Positions 1 to 5,057 of a stretch of 7,440 nucleotides of DNA are shown here, piece by piece (the stretch's first letter is position 1; each line of letters opens with the position of its first letter). This stretch comes from Anaerolineae bacterium. Lineage in GTDB: Bacteria; Chloroflexota; Anaerolineae; 4572-78. Both the position numbers and the translations under genes were made by a program. Below the pieces are notes generated by a model. It was not told the DNA's origin, made no database searches, and worked only from the letters and a program-made list of their open reading frames with translations. The stretch spans positions 1-7,440 of the forward strand of contig JALVZI010000463.1 of NCBI GenBank assembly GCA_027022125.1, in the 5' to 3' direction.

Positions 1-102
1 GGTTAGGGGGAGGGGGCAAACCCGCCATAGCACAATATCGAACACCTGTCAAATCTCAAACTGCGTAAGGTGATTCAATAACTTCGAAAGCGAAAAGGAA
101 AA
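1..102. other. Leader upstream of the first gene, no gene seen
   Basis: This stretch opens with a G-rich run (positions 7-16) and then becomes AT-richer. Two plus-strand frames are open from the left edge and stop at 66-68 and 71-73, so the tail of an upstream gene is possible, but nothing in those short translations is recognisable. The last bases (AAGGA at 95-99) give a weak, closely spaced ribosome binding site for the gene at 103. I see no convincing promoter. Confidence 0.4.
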
Positions 103-723
103 ATGATTGTTGAAACCCTAACGGTCGGCGCGGTGCAAGCCAATTGCTATCTCATCGGCTGCGAAAAAACGGGCGCGGGCATCATCATTGACCCCGGCGA
201 TGAAGCGGCACGCATTTTGCAAGCGGTGCAATCGCGCAAATTGAAAATCGGTCACATTTTACTGACGCACGCCCATTTCGACCATTTTATGGCGGCAAAA
301 GCGGTTGTCGAAGCCACCGGCGCACCGCTGGCACTGCACCCCGACGACCTGCCGCTGTTGCAAACCGGTGGCGGCGCGACGGCGTTCGGGCTGCCGATAC
401 CGCCCATCCCCGCCCCGGAAATCCGGCTCGCCGAAGGGGATGTCATTCCCTGTGGCACGCTGAATTTCCGTGTGCTGCACACTCCCGGACACGCGCCGGG
501 GCACGTCTGTTTTTTTGAACCGGAACAGGGCGCGATTTTTGTCGGCGATGTGTTGTTTGCGGGCAGCATCGGGCGCACCGATTTACCCGGCGGCAGTTAC
601 GAAACGCTGATGGACAGCATCGCCCACAAATTGATGACCCTGCCCGATGACACAGTGGTTTATCCCGGACACGGTCCCGCCACCACCATCGGCGCGGAAC
701 GGGTGGGCAATCCGTTTTTGTAA
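103..723 (+). CDS. Metallo-beta-lactamase-fold hydrolase, glyoxalase II / YcbL type
   Basis: This 206-residue cytosolic protein has no signal peptide. It belongs to the metallo-beta-lactamase superfamily, in the small subgroup usually annotated as hydroxyacylglutathione hydrolase-like or YcbL-like. All metal ligands of the fold are visible: THAHFDH at residues 55-61 (His56, His58, Asp60, His61), His130 in TPGH, Asp149 in GDVLF and His190 in PGHG, so a binuclear (probably zinc) site should be intact. The segment GSIGRTDLPGG (about 154-164) is typical of YcbL-type members. The length is about 50 residues below full glyoxalase II, which carries a C-terminal helical domain that binds glutathione; that domain is absent here, so the true thioester substrate is unknown. 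The start is the first ATG in frame, with only a weak AAGGA three bases upstream. It is probably monocistronic, since 173 bp of repeat-rich spacer follows. Confidence 0.9.
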   Translation: MIVETLTVGAVQANCYLIGCEKTGAGIIIDPGDEAARILQAVQSRKLKIGHILLTHAHFDHFMAAKAVVEATGAPLALHPDDLPLLQTGGGATAFGLPIPPIPAPEIRLAEGDVIPCGTLNFRVLHTPGHAPGHVCFFEPEQGAIFVGDVLFAGSIGRTDLPGGSYETLMDSIAHKLMTLPDDTVVYPGHGPATTIGAERVGNPFL

Positions 724-724
724 G

Positions 725-756
725 TTTGTCATTCGTCATTTGTCATTTGTTATTTG
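725..756. repeat. Heptanucleotide tandem repeat, TTTGTCA type
   Basis: Directly after the stop codon of the hydrolase, four degenerate copies of a 7-nt unit run head to tail: TTTGTCA, TTCGTCA, TTTGTCA and TTTGTTA, followed by a partial TTTG. It is one of five period-7 arrays in the spacers of this window. It resembles the short tandemly repeated repetitive (STRR) heptamers known from heterocystous cyanobacteria, although no gene here suggests a cyanobacterium. Confidence 0.85.
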
Positions 757-801
757 CAGAGATGGTAACTGTTCGGCGTGCTGTGTTCGTCTCGAATAAT
801 C

Positions 802-857
802 GTAGGGGCAGCCCTTGTGGCTGCCCTGCTTCGGGCGACCACAAGGGTCGCCCCTAC
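802..857. repeat. Paired-hairpin palindromic element (GTAGGGGC...GCCCCTAC)
   Basis: Two local hairpins lie side by side. The left is GGGCAGCC (806-813), loop 814-818, GGCTGCCC (819-826). The right is GGGCGACC (833-840), loop 841-845, GGTCGCCC (846-853). The halves are also inverted copies of each other, so 802-826 can instead pair with 833-857 in one long stem with GTAGGGGC/GCCCCTAC at its base, two mismatches and two G-T pairs. The halves differ at two adjacent base pairs, and both differences are compensatory within the local hairpins. No T-run follows on either strand, so it does not look like an intrinsic terminator. It is best read as an interspersed REP-like or MITE-like palindrome. Confidence 0.8.
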
Positions 858-863
858 AAGTCT

Positions 864-893
864 GAACGTGAAATCACGCAATACGAAATACGT
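864..893. repeat. Degenerate heptanucleotide repeat ahead of lysA
   Basis: A weak period-7 array ends a few bases before the decarboxylase start. The clearest copies are GCAATAC (878-884) and GAAATAC (885-891), preceded by the more divergent GAACGTG and AAATCAC. It occupies the place where a Shine-Dalgarno site would be expected, and no good site is visible. Taken alone this would be marginal; it is listed because the other inter-gene spacers show the same period. Confidence 0.5.
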
Positions 894-896
894 TAA

Positions 897-2144
897 ATGC
901 AGAAAAAAATTCCCCTGACCTCCGAACAACTGGAAAACCTGACCCGCACCTACCCTACCCCGTTTTATCTGTACGATGAAGCGGGTATTCGGCGCAGCGC
1001 GCGCGAACTGCTGGCGGCATTCGAGTGGAACGCCGGTTTCCGTGAATTTTTCGCGGTAAAAGCGCTGCCGAATGTGAGCATACTCCAATTGTTACGCGAA
1101 GGTGGATTGGGTGCGGATTGCTCATCGCTGCCGGAACTGCTACTGGCAGAAAAAGCGGGCATCACCAGCGAGCGGATAATGTTCACTTCCAACGATACCC
1201 CCGCCGAGGAATTTCAAGCCGCGCGGCGGCTGGGAGCCATCATCAATTTAGATGACATCGGGCATCTGCCCTTTCTGGAAAAACACACCGGATTGCCGCC
1301 GGTCATCTCATTTCGGTACAATCCCGGTGCGCTGAAAAGCGGAAACGCCATCATCGGCAACCCCGTCGAGTCGAAATTCGGCGTGACACGCGAGCAACTT
1401 TTTGAGGGCTACCGCGCGGCAAAAGCGAAGGGCATTCGCCGTTTCGGTATTCACACAATGGTGGCATCGAATGAACTGCACGCCGATTATTTTGCAGAAA
1501 CCGCGCGGCTGCTGTTTGAAACCGTGCGCGATTTGTCCCGCGCGCTGGATATTCGGTTCGAGTTTGCAAATCTCGGCGGCGGTATCGGCATTCCGTACCG
1601 CCCGCAGGAAAAAGCGGTGGATTTGGCAGCGGTCAGCGCGGGGATTCGGCGGGCGTATGATGAAATTATCGCCGCCAACGGGCTGCATCCGCTGAAAATT
1701 TTTATGGAAAACGGGCGGCTCATCACCGGACCGCACGGCTATCTGGTGGCGCGGGTACGGCACATCAAACGCACCTATAAAACGTTTGTCGGGCTGGATG
1801 CCACGATGGCAAATTTAATGCGTCCGGGGCTGTATGGCGCGTACCACCATATCACCGTGCCGGGAAAAGAGAATACCACCGAGCGCGAAACGGTGGATGT
1901 GGTCGGTTCGCTGTGTGAAAATAACGATAAATTCGCTATTGACCGCGATTTGCCCCGATTGTCCCCCGGCGATTTGGTGGTCATCCACGATGCGGGGGCA
2001 CACGGGCACGCGATGGGGTTCAACTATAATGGCAAACTGCGCTCGGCGGAATTGCTGCTCCGTCCCGATGGCAGCGTGAAACTCATTCGCCGCGCCGAGA
2101 CGATTGAGGACTATTTCGCCACGCTGGTGGTGGATGGAGATTAG
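897..2144 (+). CDS. lysA: Diaminopimelate decarboxylase (PLP-dependent, fold type III)
   Basis: It decarboxylates meso-diaminopimelate to L-lysine in the cytosol, the last step of the DAP lysine pathway. The 415-residue length is normal for LysA. The N-terminal alanine-racemase-like barrel carries the PLP lysine in FAVKALPN (Lys55), the active-site His186 in GIHTMVASN, and the phosphate-binding glycine run NLGGGIGIPY (225-234). ENGR (271-274) stands where many LysA proteins have EPGR. The C-terminal barrel has RPGLYGAYH (309-317), the Cys-Glu pair of SLCEN (Cys340, Glu341) contributed across the dimer, and Tyr377 in GFNYN. The ATG is fixed by an in-frame TAA immediately before it (894-896); there is no clear Shine-Dalgarno. 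The relation to decarboxylases of other basic amino acids means substrate is not proven, but CEN plus overall pattern favour DAP. The stop codon overlaps the edge of a MITE-like element. Confidence 0.88.
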   Translation: MQKKIPLTSEQLENLTRTYPTPFYLYDEAGIRRSARELLAAFEWNAGFREFFAVKALPNVSILQLLREGGLGADCSSLPELLLAEKAGITSERIMFTSNDTPAEEFQAARRLGAIINLDDIGHLPFLEKHTGLPPVISFRYNPGALKSGNAIIGNPVESKFGVTREQLFEGYRAAKAKGIRRFGIHTMVASNELHADYFAETARLLFETVRDLSRALDIRFEFANLGGGIGIPYRPQEKAVDLAAVSAGIRRAYDEIIAANGLHPLKIFMENGRLITGPHGYLVARVRHIKRTYKTFVGLDATMANLMRPGLYGAYHHITVPGKENTTERETVDVVGSLCENNDKFAIDRDLPRLSPGDLVVIHDAGAHGHAMGFNYNGKLRSAELLLRPDGSVKLIRRAETIEDYFATLVVDGD

Positions 2145-2240
2145 GGCGTGTTGACGTTTTGTTTTCAGCGGGAAAAACGCCCTTCGATACGCCCTACAGG
2201 CTACTCAGGATGAAAAATCGGCAAACGTCAACAGAACCTA
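2142..2240. mobile_element. MITE-like element, 95 bp between TA dinucleotides
   Basis: The ends are imperfect inverted repeats: TAGGgcgTGTTGACGTTT (2142-2159) against AAACGTCAACAgaaCCTA (2223-2240), matching at 15 of 18 positions including an 11-bp perfect core. The outermost TA on each side could be the target duplication, as produced by IS630/Tc1-mariner-type transposases. There is no room for a transposase, so it would be non-autonomous. Inside lie a direct repeat ACGCCCT (2177-2183 and 2189-2195), which can pair with GGGCGT at 2144-2149, and a segment of the TTCGATACG...CTACTCAGGATGAA kind (2183-2214) that looks like a second dispersed repeat. Removing 2144-2240 leaves TAG as the lysA stop and joins the flanks into a heptad unit, which supports insertion into a pre-existing heptad array. 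Confidence 0.6.
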
Positions 2241-2243
2241 GTT

Positions 2244-2262
2244 ATTGGAGATTGGAGATTGG
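2244..2262. repeat. Heptanucleotide repeat ATTGGAG overlapping the cobU start
   Basis: Two exact copies of ATTGGAG and a partial third (ATTGG) run into the first codon of cobU. The 3-bp remnant GTT just before them, joined to ATTA at 2140-2143 on the far side of the MITE-like element, would give a further unit ATTAGTT in the same register. Similar units (TGATTGG, TTATTAG) occur in the large array at 4081-4255. Confidence 0.8.
2247..2261 (+). promoter_or_regulatory. Ribosome binding site and TTG start of cobU inside the heptads
   Basis: GGAG at 2247-2250 lies eight bases before TTG at 2259-2261, which is standard spacing. The next GGAG (2254-2257) is only one base from the TTG and is too close. 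No in-frame ATG or GTG exists between the upstream stop TGA (2211-2213) and the conserved P-loop, so TTG is the most likely start. Both the binding site and the start codon are made of the ATTGGAG repeat. Confidence 0.65.
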
Positions 2263-2822
2263 CTGACAAACGACTGACCACCCTCATTCTCGGTGGGGCG
2301 CGCAGTGGCAAAAGCACCCACGCCGAAAAACTGGCGGCAGCGTGCGGCGAGCGCGTGCTGTATATCGCCACGGCAGAAGCCGGCGATGCCGAGATGGCAC
2401 AGCGCATCGCCGCCCACCGCGCCGCGCGTCCCGCCGGATGGCACACCGTCGAAGCGCCGAGGGGGGTTGCGGCGGCGGTGGCACGTGCGCTGGCGGAGTT
2501 GCCATCGCTGCCGGATGCGCTGCTGCTGGACTGCGTGACGCTGCTGGCGAGCAACATTCTGCTGGCAACCGAATCCGCTCCGCCCGCCGAAAGCGAATCG
2601 GCATTGCTGACAGAGTTGGATGCCCTGCTGGCGCTTCGGCGCGAAAAACTGTCGCACACGCCGCTGATTCTCGTTTCAAATGAGGTCGGGCTGGGCATCG
2701 TGCCCGCGTATCCGCTGGGACGCCGCTATCAGGATTTGCTCGGTCGCGCCAACCAACATTTGGCGCGCGTCGCCGACCGAGTGCTTTTTATGGTTGCCGG
2801 GCTGCCGATGGTAATCAAGTAG
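2259..2822 (+). CDS. cobU: Adenosylcobinamide kinase / adenosylcobinamide-phosphate guanylyltransferase
   Basis: CobU phosphorylates the aminopropanol arm of adenosylcobinamide and then transfers GMP to it, giving AdoCbi-GDP for nucleotide-loop assembly of cobalamin. The 187-residue protein is full length for the family. It begins with the P-loop [11 protein letters not shown] (9-19). The element [13 protein letters not shown] (53-65) has the conserved histidine position expected to carry the GMP intermediate. DCVTLLASN (91-99) and [11 protein letters not shown] (139-149) follow, and the end, [33 protein letters not shown] in pattern (155-187), is canonical. The start is TTG, chosen as described for its ribosome binding site. 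No other cobalamin gene is in the window and no riboswitch was seen upstream, so it stands apart from cobS, cobT or cobC. It converges on the oxidoreductase gene at 2887-4062. Confidence 0.93.
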   Translation: MADKRLTTLILGGARSGKSTHAEKLAAACGERVLYIATAEAGDAEMAQRIAAHRAARPAGWHTVEAPRGVAAAVARALAELPSLPDALLLDCVTLLASNILLATESAPPAESESALLTELDALLALRREKLSHTPLILVSNEVGLGIVPAYPLGRRYQDLLGRANQHLARVADRVLFMVAGLPMVIK

Positions 2823-2823
2823 C

Positions 2824-2879
2824 AGGGAGTATGGAGCAGGGAGCAGGGGTTTCCCTTGCTCCATACTCCATACTGCATA
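2824..2879. repeat. Heptad array folded as an inverted repeat between convergent genes
   Basis: The 64-bp gap between the stops of cobU and the oxidoreductase is almost wholly this element. GGAGTATGGAGCA (2826-2838) is perfectly complementary to TGCTCCATACTCC (2857-2869). GGGA (2839-2842) and TCCC (2852-2855) extend the stem across one bulged T, leaving a 9-nt loop. The same bases read in steps of seven as AGGGAGT, ATGGAGC, AGGGAGC, AGGGGTT on the left and TCCCTTG, CTCCATA, CTCCATA, CTGCATA on the right. There is no T-run on either side, so it is not a textbook intrinsic terminator, but as the only structure between convergent genes it may act as a two-way transcript end or as an RNA 3'-end stabiliser. 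Confidence 0.75.
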
Positions 2880-2886
2880 CCCCGTG

Positions 2887-4062
2887 CTATCCCGCAATGC
2901 TATATTCATACTGCCCCGTGACGGGGTCGTTTTCTGCATATCGGTTCAGCCGGAAAAGGTGCGGGCTGAATTCCGGGTCGCTGACGCCGGTCAGCATATC
3001 GGCAATCATCAGCCCGCCCGCGGGACCGAGTTTGAACCCGTGCCCGCTGAATCCCGCACTGATGAAAAATCCGCTGTCGGGAATCAGTTCATCCACCAGC
3101 GGATGCCAGTCGGGGGTGACGGCGTACAGTGCCGCGTACCCGCCCGCGCTGTGACTGTGTTCAATCACCGGATAGCGCACCACCACCTGCTCGCCGATTT
3201 CCAGCACAAAATCGGGGTCGAGTTGCTCGTTGAAATTGTCGGGGTCAACCACCGCATTCGCCTCTTCCGGGTCAATCAATCCCGCCAGCGTCAGGTCGCC
3301 CGTTTCAGAGCGAAAATAGGTGGCGTTCACAAAATCGACCACCACCGGATGGGGGTCGGCGTGTTCCGGCGGACGGCGGAAAAATGTGACCTGCACCCGG
3401 CACGAATTGATGGGCACATCAATCCCCGCCATTTTTGCCACCCGTGCGCCCCACGGTCCCGCCGCATTGAGCACAATGGGCGCATCGAAAGTGTCGCTGC
3501 GGGTGGAAATACCGACCACCCGGTCGCCGGCAAAACGCACACCGGTCACTTCCGTATCCAAAAAGAAAGTTGCGCCGTGCCGTTTGGCAGCATTGGCAAA
3601 CGATGTCACCGTCAAATTGGGGTCGGCATACCCGCCATCGGGCTCATAAGCCGCTTCGACCAAATCGTGCTGCGACAAATCGGGCATTAGGCGGCGCAGG
3701 TCGTCGGCGGAAATCAAATCGGTGCGGATGCCGACGCTTTTTTGCATTGCCACATTTGCTTCCAGCCCGGCTTTATCTTTGGCAGATGCCAGCGCGATAA
3801 ATCCCGTTTTGGTGAATCCGCTTTCCCCACCGACCGCATCATCGAAATTTTCGAACACCCGCAGACTGTGCAGCGCCATCCGCGCGGTCAATTCGTTGGA
3901 ATAATGTTGGCGAATAATGGCGGACGAGCGTCCGGTAGAGCCGTTGCCATAATAGCCTTTCTCGAATACGGCGACTTTTACACCCCGTTTTGCCAGTTGA
4001 AACGCGGTACTGCATCCCATAATCCCCGCGCCGATGATGATTGCATCAAATGTTTGAGCCAT
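2887..4062 (-). CDS. FAD-dependent oxidoreductase, DAO family (sarcosine oxidase beta / amino acid oxidase-like)
   Basis: This 391-residue flavoprotein probably oxidises a C-N bond of an amino acid or N-methyl amino acid. The N-terminal Rossmann motif IIIGAGIMG (8-16) and Glu34 at the end of the second strand (AVFEKG) bind ADP-ribose. GSTGRSSAIIRQHYS (41-55) is the flavin-contact region seen in sarcosine-oxidase-beta-like members, with His53 within it. LNAAGPWG (198-205) and the C-terminal GFSGHGFKLGPAGG (337-350) complete the FAD site. Length is normal for a single-subunit DAO enzyme, and no partner subunits of the heterotetrameric sarcosine oxidase are adjacent, so substrate is open. There is no signal peptide. 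The ATG has a strong purine-rich ribosome binding site (complement of 4065-4073). It follows the liv operon on the same strand but behind a terminator and a 175-bp repeat array, so it is likely its own transcription unit. Confidence 0.88.
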   Translation of the reverse strand: MAQTFDAIIIGAGIMGCSTAFQLAKRGVKVAVFEKGYYGNGSTGRSSAIIRQHYSNELTARMALHSLRVFENFDDAVGGESGFTKTGFIALASAKDKAGLEANVAMQKSVGIRTDLISADDLRRLMPDLSQHDLVEAAYEPDGGYADPNLTVTSFANAAKRHGATFFLDTEVTGVRFAGDRVVGISTRSDTFDAPIVLNAAGPWGARVAKMAGIDVPINSCRVQVTFFRRPPEHADPHPVVVDFVNATYFRSETGDLTLAGLIDPEEANAVVDPDNFNEQLDPDFVLEIGEQVVVRYPVIEHSHSAGGYAALYAVTPDWHPLVDELIPDSGFFISAGFSGHGFKLGPAGGLMIADMLTGVSDPEFSPHLFRLNRYAENDPVTGQYEYSIAG

Positions 4063-4080
4063 TTCCTCCTCCCTTCAAAT

Positions 4081-4255
4081 GAATAGCGAATAGTGAATTA
4101 GAGATTGGTTATTAGTGATTGGTGATGCGTGAAACGTGATGCGTGATGACTTTAGACTTTGGACTTGAAACTTGAGACTGATTGCAACCTTGCTACCCTG
4201 CAACTTTGAACCAGAAACCAGAAACTCGAAACCAGAAACCGGAAACCTTGAACAC
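4081..4255. repeat. Large composite heptanucleotide repeat array
   Basis: About 25 units of near-seven-base period fill the space between the liv terminator and the ribosome binding site of the oxidoreductase. Several unit families follow one another: GAATAGC/GAATAGT (4081-4094); GATTGG-type units (4102-4122); TGATGCG/TGAAACG (4123-4150); TTTAGAC, TTTGGAC, TTGAAAC, TTGAGAC (4151-4178); a short block of three 8-nt units CAACCTTG, CTACCCTG, CAACTTTG (4185-4208); then GAAACCA-type units (4207-4255). The array sits exactly where the oxidoreductase promoter would be, yet I could not pick out a convincing -35/-10 pair on the minus strand. It is non-coding, and period 7 shifts frame at every unit. 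Confidence 0.85.
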
Positions 4256-4258
4256 CGT

Positions 4259-4309
4259 AAAAAATGCGGTATGCCGTGCCATCCCGTCGGAAGCCGCGCA
4301 TACCGCATT
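4259..4309 (-). terminator. Intrinsic terminator of the liv operon
   Basis: Read on the minus strand, 22 bases after the livF stop, AATGCGGTATGC pairs perfectly over 12 bp with GCATACCGCATT (plus-strand arms 4263-4274 and 4298-4309) around a 23-nt loop. A run of six T follows on the minus strand (A-run 4259-4264 on the plus strand, two of which are in the stem). This is a standard rho-independent terminator layout, with a rather large loop. It separates livMGF from the oxidoreductase. Confidence 0.85.
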
Positions 4310-4331
4310 GTCTTCTGTCCATAAAAAGACG

Positions 4332-5042
4332 CTAATGTCCCAAATAGGCTTCTTTAACCATTTCGTTTTCTTTCAACGCTTTGGCATCATCGGTGAGCAC
4401 AATTTCGCCGGTTTGGATAACATATCCCCGGTGCGCCACACCGAGCGCCATCAGCGCGTTTTGCTCAACCAGCAGCACGGTTGTACCTTCGTTATTGATA
4501 TTAACGATGGTTTCAAAAATACCGTCCACCAAAATGGGCGCCAGTCCCATCGAAGGCTCATCCAGCAGCAACAATTTCGGGCGAGCCATCATCGCGCGTG
4601 CCATCGCCAGCATTTGCTGTTCGCCGCCGCTGAGCGTGCCCGCAACCTGTTTTTGGCGTTCTTTCAAACGGGGAAAGAGTTGAAATGCGCGTTCAATATC
4701 ATCCTGAATGCCTTTTTTATCGTTGCGCACAAATGCGCCCATTTCCAAATTTTCCAGCACGGTCAGACGGGCGAACACACCGCGTCCTTCCGGCACTTGG
4801 GCGATGCCCAAATTGACGATTTTATGCGCCGGAATTTCCGCCAAATCCTGCCCTTTGAACAAAACCCGCCCATAACGGGGACGCAAAATACCGCTGATGG
4901 TGCGCAGGGTGGTGCTTTTGCCCGCGCCGTTCGCGCCGATGAGCGTGACAATCTCGCCCTCTTCCACGGTCATTGAAATGCCTTTCAGGGCGTGAATACT
5001 TCCATAGTAACTGTGTACGTTTTCAAGTTCAAGCAATGCCAT
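4332..5042 (-). CDS. livF: Branched-chain amino acid ABC transporter ATP-binding protein LivF
   Basis: It is one of the two cytoplasmic ATPases that power import by the LivHM permease. At 236 residues it has the usual LivF length. Walker A is GANGAGKST (36-44), the Q-loop glutamine is Gln82 ahead of VPEGRGVF, the ABC signature is LSGGEQQ (137-143), and Walker B is LLLLDEP (157-163) with catalytic Glu162. The switch position reads VEQN (192-195), with Gln in place of the common His; this is the normal state in LivF proteins. The C-terminal EAYLGH is also typical. GAGGAG lies seven bases before the ATG (complement of 5050-5055), and the gap to livG is 15 bp, so translation from one mRNA is expected. 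A clear terminator follows. Confidence 0.95.
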   Translation of the reverse strand: MALLELENVHSYYGSIHALKGISMTVEEGEIVTLIGANGAGKSTTLRTISGILRPRYGRVLFKGQDLAEIPAHKIVNLGIAQVPEGRGVFARLTVLENLEMGAFVRNDKKGIQDDIERAFQLFPRLKERQKQVAGTLSGGEQQMLAMARAMMARPKLLLLDEPSMGLAPILVDGIFETIVNINNEGTTVLLVEQNALMALGVAHRGYVIQTGEIVLTDDAKALKENEMVKEAYLGH

Positions 5043-5057
5043 TGACTTTCTCCTCGA

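Noticed and set aside
2..73. Possible C-terminal end of an upstream gene at the left edge
   Set aside because: Two frames are open but short, neither translation is recognisable, and the G-rich opening looks non-coding.
2149..2179. TTGACG at 2151-2156 as a -35 box for cobU
   Set aside because: No -10-like hexamer lies 16-18 bases downstream (AAAACG or neighbours), and TTGACG is part of the inverted repeat end, which explains it better.
2144..2182. GGGCGT...ACGCCC as an intrinsic terminator for lysA
   Set aside because: The six-base stem encloses a long loop and is followed by TTCGATA, not a T-run. The bases are better explained as the inside of the MITE-like element.
2145..2258. Cobalamin riboswitch upstream of cobU
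   Set aside because: The spacer is only 114 bp, is filled by the inverted-repeat element and heptads, and shows no B12-box-like segment.
2884..3690. 268-codon open frame on the plus strand opposite the oxidoreductase gene
   Set aside because: It is a shadow frame of a gene with intact FAD motifs. The translation is rich in His, Arg and Gly and resembles no protein family.
4081..4255. CRISPR array
   Set aside because: Repeats are 7 nt, directly adjoining and variable, with no spacers of constant length and no cas gene nearby.
4182..4976. 264-codon open frame on the plus strand opposite livF, beginning with a repeated NQKPET peptide
   Set aside because: Its first part is the GAAACCA heptad array translated (three 7-nt units equal seven codons) and the rest is antisense to the clearly real livF. 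No family resemblance, and it crosses the liv terminator.
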